From Alentia gelatinosa (lineage: Eukaryota; Annelida; Polychaeta; Phyllodocida; Polynoidae), in assembly GCA_950022655.1 (NCBI GenBank), contig OX465579.1, positions 78,193,193 through 78,257,192 on the forward strand: a stretch of DNA of 64,000 nucleotides, written 5' to 3'. Below, in pieces: positions 1 to 14,605 of the stretch (positions are counted from its first letter, which is position 1; every line of letters begins with the position of its first letter). The translations under genes were made by a program, and so were the position numbers. Below the pieces are notes generated by a model. The model ran no database searches. It was not told the origin of the DNA and worked only from the letters and a program-made list of their open reading frames with translations.

Positions 1-120
1 ACATACCATGGTCCTAACAAGGTGGTGAATCCCAAGCTGGTTAACTTTACTGCACAAGCAAGTGAAGCGGGGATTATCAAGGCTCATTTCAAAGCTACAG
101 AGGTCAATGTACCCAGATCT
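1..120 (+). CDS. FRRS1-like gene: last exon of a DOMON unit that begins upstream (unit 0)
   Basis: Open in frame from base 1 and closed by a GTGAGT donor at 121. It encodes TYHGPNKVVNPKLVNFTAQ and then a short variable stretch. This closely matches the fourth exon of unit 1 (2029-2156), so at least one more DOMON unit lies 5' of the window. It carries the conserved His of the YH pair that I take to be a haem ligand. Confidence 0.8.
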
Positions 121-3100
121 GTGAGTATGTTGGACCAGAGATTTTGATATCAGAGCCCAAATTACTAGAACCTTATTTTTGCCTTCCTGCAGGACTTCCA
201 CCAAAGCATTCACAAAAACTCAATGGGAATCTGCTAGTTACACCCTTTACTATTGATGGTATACAAGGCACACCTAAACTCCTTCTCATCTTCCTTATGA
301 TAGTATTTAGTTTGACAATATCATGAATGAAAGTCAATGCAATTGGAGCCATTCAGAAGTTCATAATTATAATCTAATGTAGAGGCCCATTTCGCAGGGA
401 GCAGATATCATGATAAATTCATTCTTATGGCATTCAGAACTCCTTTTCTCTTATTTTTACAGACAATTTGCCAGGATGAAAACAACTGTTTCCGCTACCC
501 TGATAACTGCGCTGATAATGACTGTGAATATTTGGCTGGATGGAAAGTAGAAGGTGATTATGTCCGTTTCAGTGTATCAGGTGCAGTTACTGACACTCAG
601 AAATATTTAGCTGTTGGATTTTCTACAACAGGCACAATGGTGAGTTTGCCCACATTTTCTACACTGACATGTCTCTGCCCTAAAATGATGCTGCAATGTT
701 AGATCCATCTCTGACAGTTATTCATTTTAATTAGATCATATGCGTTTTCTACATGCTTGAACCCCCAAAGTTCTTTAGATGACAATTTTGTAGTGGCTCC
801 TATAGTACCATCAAATTGTTCTTTGCAGTTTGTATATACTAAGCAAAACAAAAATATTATCATAATTACAATAAGATTATTTCCTGTCCACAATGTGAAA
901 AGTGTTCATAGATCAATACTGAAGGTTCCATTTAATTACTTTTCACAAAAATATATGAGTTGAAAGATCAAGTCAATAATCAGTATGTTGATTTTTGTTA
1001 AAAGTCTCCTTCACCAGCTGTGGACTGCCTCCGTGATTCATCTGATGCTATTACCATCAAGTCTGCTGCAAATATAGACTACTCCACTGGCAATATTTTC
1101 CTTAATCCGGTAAGATGCCCTTCATCTACAAAGTAATAAAAATTTCAAAATAACAGTGTTTGAAATCAAATCTATTTATAAAGTTTTCACAAACATCATA
1201 TTATTATATACCTGTGTTAGTATATCCTACACATACGGCCCGCTCCTACCCATGTCGTATTTATATCTGTATGACACCTAGGTGACCTACGGGTTATGTA
1301 TGTGGCATGTAGGGCATGTACGGTGGCAAAATCCGAAAACTTGCCCAGAAGCAAAGTTAAAAATTGGATAGTTTAAAGTATATAATAATAATTTATCACA
1401 TACAGGATGAACACCCTTGCAGGGTTTTTTCTATCTTTGATGATTTTTCTCAAAGTTGCTTTTCTCAGTGAGTCATTCAATCAAACAAGTCCTGCTTTGC
1501 ATAGTTGAACACTGTGTCATTATAGCTATTGTCAAAAAGCTTACATTGTTCACAATGTCTCTTCTGATTTCAGCCATCTTTAGGACTTGGTTCTGACATG
1601 TCTGGAGAATACACTGATGGAAAGATAACATGCCATTTCTCATACATCAAGAGCAAGAATCTACAAAAACTGGTCAGTTCTCAACACCCCAGTAATGTTG
1701 GTGATGAAGACCTTCTTGCTGATTTCCTGAATGTGAAATATTACCTGCTGGTTGCAAAGGGAGAAGTCACTGAAGAGGGTATGTTCAGCATATGGCTACA
1801 TATTTTATTATTAGTAACTCTAAAATTTACGTATAAATGATCAAGCCAGTACCAAACACAGATGATTTACAAAACAATGTTGCAGTAATTTGAAGTTTGG
1901 AAATGTAGATCTATACCTTTATCAGAATAGTATTCTTCATGAATATACATGTAAGATTAAAACTTTTCAAGTCATTAATACTAACATCGTCTGTCTATAA
2001 AACTACTGTTTATGTTGCTACCTTATAGGAATTCCTAAGTACCATGGTCCTAACAAGGTGGTAAACCCAGAACTGGTTAACTTCACTGCACAAGCAAATA
2101 AAGCAATCCCAATCAAGACACATCCAAATGTTGCATTGGAGACAGAATTTGAATCGGTCAGTGTATTACAATGAATGTACAGTAGCTAAGTCTCTATTTT
2201 TGCCATATTCAAATAATGCCCGTGTCTTCTTAATGATATGTTGTCAATGTTGATATGCCAGGTGAAGGAGTTCAGTTCACCATCAAACTGCACAGGCCTA
2301 AGCTGCTGGGTTATTATCAAATGGGAAACAGATGGTGACTATGTCAACTTCAATGTAACAGGACCACTCACTACTGAGCAGAAATACCTTGCAATTGGAT
2401 TTTCACTAGACGGAAACATGGTAGGTAACATACTTGACAGTACAGGCAGGAAGCATTTGTACACAGTAGAACATTGTAAAATCTTATCATTAGAATAGCT
2501 GTCAATTTATCATATGCTCCAATACCATGTTCATCAGTGACCCTTAAAGGAACAAAAGACTTTCCCTTTGATTTCAAAATCCCATTTAGTTTAAGAGATT
2601 TAAAGAAGAGAAGTAAGCCTCATGCAAGGGAAGTGAATAAGTGAAAGAAAGTCATATAAATATAAAAGTGACATGGAAAATACAAGGCAATTTTAGCATT
2701 ACCGCTATACTTAACAAATTTATCTCCCACTGCTTCCCAACTTAGAACTTCTCAAGAAATCAGAGTAGCTTTCAATCAACACTTTTATTTTGAAAAGTGA
2801 ATGCTACCATGTGCCTACAAAATGAGATAGCTCTTCTCCACATTGGTTATTGATTTATGCTCTTCTATTCATCATCTTTCATGACATCCATAAGGTTTCA
2901 CAGGTGTGAGTTAATGTTCTTCTATTGGTATCATCTGGTTGATATGAACATATATTTGTATAGATAAAAGGTTGAAACAAATTATTTCTGCCCCATTATG
3001 TACTGTTAGGGTTTCATAATAGTGCTGTGGGATATCAAATATGCGAATTTCACCTGATATCATATGCTACTTCAGCACTGACATTGGACATTGGATCTAA

Positions 3101-6100
3101 AGATATTTTTCCTAAACCTATTACCTGATTCTTGTCTAGTCACCAGCTCCTACCGTGAACTGTTTCTACAATGGGTCTGCTGTGGTGATCAGGACTGCAA
3201 AGAATGTAGGCAGGGACAACAAATATCTGAACTCAGTAAGAATCTTCAAACATCTATCTTGTCTGATAGGAAAGTTGAAAAGCATCCTTAATGGTAGTTG
3301 CAACAACCATGTTAGAAAATTTCCTTTTTTATAGGGAGTTTCACTAGCACTTTGATATCTAGCGATTGCACTTCAATAGAACTATGATTATTGACTTAGA
3401 TCTGCTATATATCCTGCAGTACATCAAAGTCTAAAAATGATTTAAGGGTTCAGGGAAAATGAGTATGTTTCAAAACTATGACATAGATACATTTCTCATA
3501 CTTTGGCTAAAGACATCCCTGTCAGAAACTATATATATGTGTGTGTGACTTCCAGCCCACATCTGGTCTTCAAGCAGGAATGTCGGGGAAATTTGTGGAT
3601 GGGAGGCTAACATGCCAGTTTTCTTATGTAAGGTCAAACGCAATGGACAATTCCAACGACACAGATTCATTGGCAGACTTAGAGGGTAACCTGTATTATT
3701 TGATAGTTGCCAAAGGAAAAGTTGATGATAAAGGTAAGTGAATAATGTTGTAAAACAATAAGATTAAGTATATTACCTTTTTATGATCTTTATACACAAG
3801 GTCTGAAAATTATTTTTACCCATCTAGTACAGAGTCTCCATGCTAAGCTTATGGAGCTTACAGATCGCTACTGAGCAGAATACAGACCTCAGGAATCTCC
3901 TTGGAGAATACCGCTTTTTCGGCCACCTGACACGCATTATAGGAACTGATTCATATAAGCAAAGCACGGCGCTAGCGTCGAATCTCTAAATATGTACAAG
4001 ATTTTTTCCCTAATAATTACGTGAAAGGTGAGTAATAAATACAATGTTACCATGATTTCGATCTGTGTGGCCGTATTCTCCTTGTAGTTCACAATACGTC
4101 AACTATCACTCTGAGTTTCACTATGCTTCAACTATGCATAGAATACGGCCACTCAGATCGAAATCATGGTAATATTGTGTATATATTGAAGGCCAACGTT
4201 TGGTGATGATATATGAATAATCAATGTCTTCCTTATTATGTGAATAAAAGGTACCATTTAAATAGGAGTAACCAATACCAATGCTATGTGAGGAGACTTC
4301 TTTGTGCCAAGTAAAGAAAATACACTGGATATCAGATGAATATGATCCTTTAAAGGCCCATAGAGGACAAAAGATGTGTCATATCTCCTGTATATGCCGT
4401 AATGGGCCTAAATTCCAAAACTCTGTCGTATCCTATTCTTAAAACAACAGGGATACTGTATTGATGACATAGAAGAGCATTGAACAAACTATTTCATGTC
4501 AAACCAAACAAAGAATAATATGTACATGTTATTTGACTAATAAAAAGAACTAAGCTCATTTGCAAAAGACACAAATCACATAGATCTATATCATGAACAT
4601 AAATATATACCATTTATTTGCTTTCTTACTGCTAGGAGAGTTACAGTATCACATTTTGGAAAAAGTGGTTGACCCTGTGCTTGTGAATTTCACCGCATCT
4701 GAACCACCTACAAATATCACCACAACAAGTGAACCATCCACCACATCCTCACCACTTATGGTAAGTACCATGAACACTCTCACAAATATTCTCACTTCAA
4801 CTCTTACCTACTTTTTCTGCATGGCAATAAACCCATTTAATTCATCTGATTTCCATGAATCTCAGGTCTCAGGTAAGACATTTGGTCTTCCTGTTGCTGG
4901 GACAAAAGGAAACATCTCTAATTCGCTTATTCAATAGTCCAAAATTACAATATTCTATATTTGTGTAAATGGAATGAAGGATTCAAGAATGAACATGATG
5001 TCTTTTCATTGTTTACATAACTGATAGGCAAAAGAATTCCGTTCGCCAAAAGACTGTAAGAATGAAAGATGCTGGGTCATTGCACAATGGAAAACAAATG
5101 GGGACTATGTCAACTTCAATGTAACAGGACCACTCACTACTGAGCAGAAATACCTTGCAATTGGATTTTCACTAGACGGAAACATGGTAGGTAGCATACT
5201 TAACAGTACAGGCAGGAAGCATTTGTACACAGCAGAACATTGTTAAATCTTATCATTAGAATGGCTGTCAATTTATCATATGCTTCAATGCCATGTTCAT
5301 CAGTGACCCTTAAAGGAACAAAAGACTTTCCCTTTGATTTCAAAATCCCATTTAGTTTAAGAGATTTAAGGAAGAGAAGTAAGCCTCATGCAAGGGAAGT
5401 GAATAAGTGAAAGAAAGTCATATAAATATAAAAGTGACATGGAAAATACAAGGCAATTTTAGCATTACCGCTATACTTAACAAATTGATCTCCCACTGCT
5501 TCCCAACTTAGAACTTCTCAAGAAATCAGAGTAGCTTTCAATCAACACTTTTATTTTGAAAAGTGAATGCTACCATGTGCCTACAAAATGAGATAGCTCT
5601 TCTCCACACTGGTTATTGATTTATGCTCTTCTATTCATCATCTTTCATGACATCCATAAGGTTTCACAGGTGTGAGTTAATGTTCTTCTATTGGCATCAT
5701 CTGGTTGATATGAACATATATTTATATAGATAAAAGGTTGAAACAAATTATTTCAGCCCCATTATGTACTGTTAGGGTTTCATAATAGTGTTGTGGGATA
5801 TCAAATATGCGAATTTCACCTGATATCATATGCTACTTCAGCACTGACATTGGACATTGGATCTAAAGATATTTTTCCTAAACCTATTACCTGTTTCTTG
5901 TCTAGTCACCAGCTCCTACTGTGAACTGTTTCTACAATGGGTCTGCTGTGGTGATCAGGACTGCAAAGAATGTAGGCAGGGACAACAAATATCTGAACTC
6001 AGTAAGAATCTTCAAACATCTATCTTGTCTGATAGGAAAGTTGAAAAGCATCCTTAATGGTAGTTGCAACAACCATGTTAGAAAATTTCCTTTTTTATAG

Positions 6101-9100
6101 GGAGTTTCACTAGCACTTTGATATCTAGTAATTGCACTTCAATAGAACTATGATTATTGACTTAGATCTGCTATATATCCTGCAGTACATCAAAGTCCAA
6201 AAATGATTTAAGGGTTCAGGGAAAATGAGTATGTTTCAAAACTATGACATAGATACATTTCTCATACTTTGGCTAAAGACATCCCTGTCAGAAACTATAT
6301 ATATATATATATGTGTGTGTGTGTGACTTCCAGCCCACATCCGGTCTTCAAGCAGGAATGTCGGGGAAATTTGTGGATGGGAGGCTAACATGCCAGTTTT
6401 CTTACGTAAGGTCAAATGCAATGGACAATTCAAATGACTCAGATTCATTGGCCGACTTAGAAGATAACCTCTATTATTTGATAGTTGCCAAAGGAAAAGT
6501 TGATGATAAAGGTAAGTGAAGAATGTTGTAAAACGATAAAATCAAGTATATCATCTGGTATGATCTTTATACACAAGTTCTTAGAATTACATATTTAAGG
6601 CCAAAGTTTGGTGATGATATATGAATTATCAATGTCTTCATCACTATATGAATAAAAGGTACCATTAAAATAGGAGTAACCAATACCAATGCTAGGTGAG
6701 GAGATTTTTTTGTGCCAGGTAAATGGATACACTGGATATCAGATGAATATGACTCTTTAAAGGCCCATAGAGGACAAAACCTATATCTCCTTCACAATAT
6801 AATCCATGAAGCTATATAAGAAAATATGGTAAATATGACACCTAATTATTAGTAAACAAGACAAATCATATGACAAACACTTTGAATTCTTAAATAATAC
6901 TAGAAGGTTCTTCCTCAATTATACACAAAGAAAATACAAAAGAAAGAGCATGCTCTTGCTTCATAGCTTAAAAATAATCGTCATCTATTATTGCTAGATG
7001 AAACATGATTCATATATTAGCTTGTGATCATTTTCATTGAAAAGAGATGACACTTTACATTGCTGCAAGGTGCCTAAATTCCAAAACTCAGAGATTTCAG
7101 ATAATACAATCAGACAGAATGGTTTTCATATAGTTACTGAGTCTGCAAGATTTACTATTACTAAAACAACAGAGAAACTGTATTGATGAGATAGAAGAAC
7201 ATTGAACAAATTATTTCATGTTAAACCAGACAAAGAATAATATGTATGTTATTTGACTAATAACGAGAACTAAGCTCATTTGCATATATCACATAGATTT
7301 ATGCCATTCATCTGCTTTCTTACCGCTAGGAGAGTTACAGTATCACTTTTCGGAAAAAGTGGTTAGTCCTGTGCTTGTGAATTTCACTTCATCCAAACCA
7401 CCAAACATCACCACAACAAGGAGACCATTCACCACACCCCAAACACCATCGGTAAGCAGCACTTAAATACCATCAGTTTGGACATTTTCAACGGAATTTT
7501 CAATCCTTTTGCCAGTATATACATACACAATATTACTATGATTTCGATCATGGTAACATTGTATTTATCATCCAACATTCCAAGTCATCAAAGGAAATAT
7601 TTAACTGCCACCGATATTCTCACGCACTAACTTAGACTCTAGACTTAAACTTTTTCTCGTATTCTACTGAGGTTTCTCAGAACGATTTGTAGGTTTTATA
7701 TGTTTAGTTCTAGTATAGGGACTCCGTATTAGGCAAATAATTAAGTCCATGGATATCCCTAGACCCCACATACACTACTGCTGGACAGTGCAATAAGCGA
7801 TGCACCACTTGCAGATACTATTCACTAGTCAGTTTTTAGATAAAGAACAATTGAATAATCAACGCGCAATGTCAATAACAGGGACACCCTGAAGTTAATT
7901 CTAAAACAAAAACTCAGATTGGACAGCCCCAACTATCTGTAAATTAGCTTGAACCACAGTGTAAATCTTTGGCAAAGTAAATACAACATGAACATATACT
8001 AATTCTTGTGCAAAGCCTAAGGGGCGCACATAATAAACACTTCTTATCAAATCTCTGTCTATATAATCAAGATTTAGTGAAGATAACATCTGTATATAAA
8101 ACTCAGTATAGCTTTGTAGAAGCAGAATCTATCTCATATTTTACTGCCGTTGTGTGCCTATTAGCTAGGCAAGGCTCAACACCAGCTGAAATGAAGCCGT
8201 TAGAAAATGGGGACTGTAAATATATCCAAAAGTTACTCCAGTATAGATAAAATCTTTAAAAATCTAAATGAAATTGTATGTCATTGGTCACCGTGTATTG
8301 ATCAGCAGAACTAATGCTCTGTATACGTAGAGATTATACAATGTATAGAAATCTCAGAATGTTCAGTTAAAATTCTAGTTTTAAGATCCGAGACTCCCTC
8401 TTTGACTTTATCTGACAACTTGTAGATTTACTAAAGGCTGCAGAAAAAGAAAAGAACAATTGTAAATACCTGTTTCGCCTACATTTTTTCAGAGTTATAT
8501 TTCAATGAACCTCTGTTATTTAATTGATTTACCTTCACCTACGATCTCTCAATCCATCTTGGCTTCTGTTAATCATATATCTTGCCACAAAAGCTTCCAT
8601 TTTATCAACGAGCAGTGTATTCCTTTACAATAATTAAATGACAGGTTAAGACAATTGGTTTTTTAATCTATACAGATTTCAGAAATCGACACAGATGAAT
8701 GTGGCCTTAAGAAGAGCTGCTTTCGAAGTCCCCCAAACTGCAATTCAGATGCATGCCAATACCTAATCACATGGAAACCTGCAAAAGACTATGTAGACTT
8801 TGAAGTGCAAATGTCAATACAGACACAAAAGTACATCGCCATTGGATTCTCTTCTTCAGGAACAATGGTAAAGTATACAATATATGGTAATGAATATTAA
8901 CAAAAAGAAATAAGAATGTAGCTAATGCAGACTTATGCGGCATTCCCACCTGACGATTCATGTCAACAGATTATGTTGTCACTGTAAAATCAGTCGCCGA
9001 GTGGTGGCTCTTGGCGCATAATCTCCGACCTTAGAAAAAAAGAGCCTGACGAATTTTAAACTAGTTTAAGTGGGAGACGAGGTGACCAGGGGGTCGTTTT

Positions 9101-12100
9101 ATTTCCAACTCTCCTGGGCGAGGAGAGTCCCCAGGAGGGATAGCTCCACTGAGGATAATTTTCAGGAGATCTCCTCAATCTCGTTCGATTTACCCTGTCC
9201 TCGGGAGGGAGAGGAATCCTCGGCCGAAGTCTCCTTTGAGAGAGCCCCAGGAGAAAATAAACCTGTAGGAGACTTTTGAGGAGACTTGAAAGATAGGCTG
9301 TGTATACTGCAGGTGGTGGCACATAGTGGTATTTTGGGGAACTAATTTCATCATTTATGAATGTATGTAAATCTAAGTAAATAGCACAGTAATTCTCCAT
9401 CTGAGACCTCCAGTTTTTATTAAAATCATAATAAATATATTTCCGATAGTTCAAATGAATTAAATAGCTTTTATTTGTTATTTTGAATAACCCACGATAC
9501 CCCTAGACGTGTCCCCAGCCAGGAGAGCTGCAGGACACTTTTCAGGAGCTCTCCCGGCCCGAGGATTGAAAATAAAACGAAATTTGAGGAGATCTCCTAG
9601 ATCGTCGCCCACAACTCTCCTTCCCCACGATACATTGAAATATCGAACCCAAACTCTCCTAGGACCTCTCCCCGGGCATTTCAGGCCTCCTCGGGCAGAA
9701 AATAAAACAGGACTCCTCGGGCAGAAAATAAAACAGGCCCCAGGGGAGCGGGGGCGTGTACCCCAATATGGCAGAGGCAGGGTCGGACATCCACCTCCCG
9801 GGCACCCGTCACTCGCCTGCTCGCGCGCACAGTCAACACGCCCCCTTCTCTTAAGCTCTCCAATATAGATGCACTGGTGGGGTTTCTATATCACCCCTCT
9901 CATAAGATCTCATACTCTCTAAGTCGTATTCTGTACTCTCACTACGCTCTATGGAGACGAATTCTTACAGAACTAGGCTTAGAGCCTTGAGAATCCACTG
10001 GCCTGCCTTCCATGCTAAAGATGTACATCAGTGCAACCCATAGATTCATATAATCTCAATGATGCCACCTAGCGGGATTCTCAAGGCTCTAAGCCTAGTT
10101 CGTTAAGAATTATTCTCCCATGTATGTTTATTATTTCATTTCAGAGCCCGGCACCTGTGGTCGTGTGTAGAAATAACAACAATGGAACATTGTCCATCCT
10201 CAGTACGCAAAACAAAGAAAGAACGAACGAACTTCTCAACCCGGTAAGAAAATACATCCTACATACTCTATTAAGCTTCTTTCTTTTTGTTTTTTATCTA
10301 TCTTAAGGTTACACTCTTGTTCCTCTATTGGGAATTGAGTGTGCGCCCTTCCTCGGCCTGACTGACCAATGTAGAGGAAGGCCTGCTGCCCCTGGCAACA
10401 GCCTTCCCCCGCTTCAGATGTTAACATACATACATACAGTCAAGCCTGGGAGCTGTTTCACTAGAAGCTGCAACTGTCGCTCTCTGTAATAGTGGCACCA
10501 TAGCGACAGTGTGCGTTTCATTAGGAGGTGCACTCAAGCGTGAACGGCACTCGGGAAAGGAGCGACACCAACAGTGGCAGTGACCATTTCACTAGTAAAA
10601 TTGGTGTTGCTGTTAGTGTCACTGTGGAGCCTCTGTAAGCAACAGGGTCTACCCTGTCGTTGGTTACCTGTATAGAATACTCTCACCCACTTCCCGTGAG
10701 AATTAAGCAATGAAAATTGTCCACGAGTAAGGTATCTATATAACTTATAATCGTACCAAATATGAAGAAAATCGATCACGCCGTTCCGAAGATAACGGGG
10801 TTTGAATTTTGTCGTAGCAAATACTGCTCTGGTGGCCAGTGTCCCGCCGGCCTCCGGGGGGAGACAAAAAGAAGAGCCGAAACCCCGCCGCACTACGGAG
10901 GGAGTGAAAAAGAACAGCGACCAACGCAAACCCCCGGAGGCAGTGAAAAATTTAAACGCCGATAACTTCGGAACGGCGTGGCCGATTTTCTTCATATTTG
11001 GTACAATTATAGGTTATAGGTTATATATATACCTTACTCATGTAAATATATATACCTTACTCATGCTTAATTCCTATGGGAAGGGGTGAGATTCTACGTC
11101 ATCGTGGCCCGTTGACAAATAGATTCGAACGTCAAACGCGTGCGCATAGCGAGAGCTGTGCCAACAGTGACAGCTAGTCCCACCTCAACAGCGACAGCAC
11201 TGATAAAACGCAAATTTGGGCTTGACACTGTTGCTGCCACTGTTGGTGCTACTGTTGCCGTCTCACCTCTCACTTTCACTCCACTACTAGTGAAACAGCT
11301 CCCTGGATGGTCAGCGAGGTCAGACGCTCAACAGACCAACTGAGTAGAAGGAGCTCCAGGCACTCTTTTCATTCAGATACTTTCTGATACACGACGGTGT
11401 CGAGTCGTATCACTGGTGGAGAAGATGTGGTCAATCTAACGGTGAACAATGCGGCTATTCATAAGTAACGACATGCGCACTATCTATCGGAGATAAATGT
11501 TTATTGATAATAGCATAATACAGGTGCACGATCCATCGTTGAATAATTAAACTTTGTATACATGTAGACCTTGGGTGCGCGTGTCTATTAGAAAATAATT
11601 TATATGGTATTTTGGTGAAACTTGCGTATATCAGTAATGCTATAAACACAAGAAGCTCTATTTTTGTGTTATATTACTATCATTATAAATTTATGTACAT
11701 TTCAATAGAGCTGATTCCATCTACCAATTTTGTTGGTAACTTCGTGAGGCCAATCTTGTTGGAAGATATCTTTTTAATTATACAAAGAGAATAGGCCCGC
11801 CCTCTAGCAATTTGTATCCACAGTAGTACCATCCTACCCACGGAGTTCTGACACAGACCCCCACCCATAAAGAGTCAATCATATCCATAATGACTAACAC
11901 AAAGCGCGGGTATGGACATAAAATTTATTGAGTACGAGTTGAGTACGAGATAAGTTTTTGTGGTCCAATATAAGATACGAGTCAGAGATAAGAGAAAGTT
12001 GACGAGCTATTGATAAGCCCTACGGAGTAGGAGAAATTGAAAATTGAGATTTGAAGTTTTGGTAGGGTGGGTGGTTCCTTCTTGTCGGCGGCCCAGGGTT

Positions 12101-14534
12101 GAAGTGAACGCAGGCGGGTTGGGGCGGCGTGGTCACGTGATCGGGACCACGTGACCGGAACCACGTGAGAGTCCCTGACGACGAGGAATGAGTCCGTTAC
12201 GACCGCGCCCAGATACGCATTAAGGCCAACGCATTAAGGCCGACGCCCGTATGGTCGTTGTCGGCTGATTTGGCGTGTCGCCGTCGACAATCTGCTCGGC
12301 GGAGGGTGCCACCAGCGGCCGGCAGTTATGTCCAATGACACCTGCAAAGCATCGCCGGCATCATAGGCCAAAATCTATTAGAATAGACGTTTATACCGGA
12401 GACACACCAAGCGAGTCAAGGCGGCGATCTCTGGAATCGCCCACATAAAATGGCATATATATGTGAGATATCATTTCATAGGAATATCTGCTCCTCATAA
12501 TTAAGCATCTTGGAAACAATCATCAGATGAAATATGAAATAATAGCTCACATATACACCATTTTGTGTTGACGATTCCGGAAATCGCTGCGTTTCTCGTT
12601 TGGTGTGTCTCCGGCTTTAGCGGCAGGCTAACCAGCGCCGCCGCGAGCTTTGCCGGCAAAAGCATTGACCGCTCCCCACCTTATACCTCAGCGCACCCCG
12701 TCAACATGAACAGGCGGCACCCACGAGACATTAACCCACGGTATACAGCAGTATATGGAGACAGGGTGAGGGCGGCTGAAAGAAATCTGTTCTCTGTTGA
12801 TTAGGTATGGAACATGTTTCTTTTGGGCACCCTCCCCCTGTCTCCATATATTCATAAACCTGAATGCTGTAAAAACACCATTTTATTACATATCATTTTG
12901 AATGTCAGCAAGTCGTGGGGTACAGAGGGACAAATTATTTTCATTCATCACTCAGTGACATTCACACGGCATATTTCTAGCCAGACTCACCCTGTCTTCT
13001 TACCATGTTCTTGAATATAATTTAAAACAAGTCACGTAGTACGAAGGAAAGAACTATATTCATTGATAACTCGGTTATAGGATAATACATTCTCTCACTG
13101 TATTTGTACAGCCAACCATGGGACTGAACCCTTCAAAGAACGAGGCAGGCAGTCGAGACGGTCGCATGGTTTGTAGATTCTCCTACCAGAGGTCTACCAA
13201 GAGTTCTTACCAATTCTCCCTCCAAAGTGAGAAATATAATATTGCGGACTTGGAAAATAATACCTACTACCTCATCATGGCCAAGGGATCCGATTCAGAT
13301 AGTATTTCAAGTAGGTGACTTCTCTGAAAATACACCGATTTATAGTGGACATTTATGGATACAAGATCCAATTTCAACCAGCAATCTAGTACTGTTATAA
13401 TCGACGGCTATATATGTTATCAGTCCCCTTCTATCATTGCCTGCCAAAAGGGGATGCAGGATATAGAATATATAGAACATGCGTACCAAGCAGTGTTTGC
13501 CAGTGCTACCAGTTTCACTTTTTGGTAGCTTAGAAGTAATTGTCTGGACTATGTATCTCTGCTTCAACAAAGAAGTTTTCATATTCATTGCCATCGACCT
13601 AATTTGAAAACCATATAACAGATTAACTACATCTGGAGGATATTTGACGACACAGCGAGATATATTAATAAAGATATGAGAGATTACTTTTTCTACAGGC
13701 GGCATCGGATACCATCGTGCTGACCGACAGGCATCAAAGGGAACTATCAGCTTTGTGTCCGACGTGTTTATCAACATAGGCGGAACTACCAGAGCCCCTC
13801 CGATGGTTCAGGCTCATGGTAAGTACAAGTATTATATATACTTAAGCCTGAAATTACTGTGGTTACAAACTTCTGTTGTGGAGTTGCTACTTCACCCGTA
13901 CACGTTACCATATTGTGCCAGTATGGGATTGTACCACCATACTCTACTCTGGTGGCCAGTGTTTAAGCCATTTTCCGCAGGCCAACGAATACGGCACTGA
14001 TTGATTCAGTTCTCCCATGAGTAGGTTGGTGGTGGCCAATGACTGCACGTCAGTATCTAAAGGTCGGAGAGGGTACTGTGTAGGTCATGTTTCTGCCACA
14101 TTTACCTGGTCCATACCAACAGAACTGTCCTCGAAAAACAATGACTACCACCAACGATTTCAAACCCCTTTTATATTCTGTCGGTTATTGACCAAGTCAG
14201 TCGGTGATGGCCTTATGACATAATCTATGTAGAATTAATCAGTGAATCAATCTGGCGTCGGTTCTTGGCGAATAGTCGGCCAGTGGAAAATGGCTTCATT
14301 TATCTATTTATTTAGATATGTTATAGTGTTTGATATATATTGTTGTTTTGATTAGTACAAAAGAGTATACCCTCTCGTATAAACACCACAACAGCACTAA
14401 CAGTGAACGGAAATTTCATTCTGTAACGGTTACTACCACTGATATGTATATTTGCTAGACAGTTAGACGACCATTGCATGGATGATACATACATACATTA
14501 TATATTCTAGACATTTTGACGACCATTACATGGA

Positions 14535-14605
<71 letters not shown>

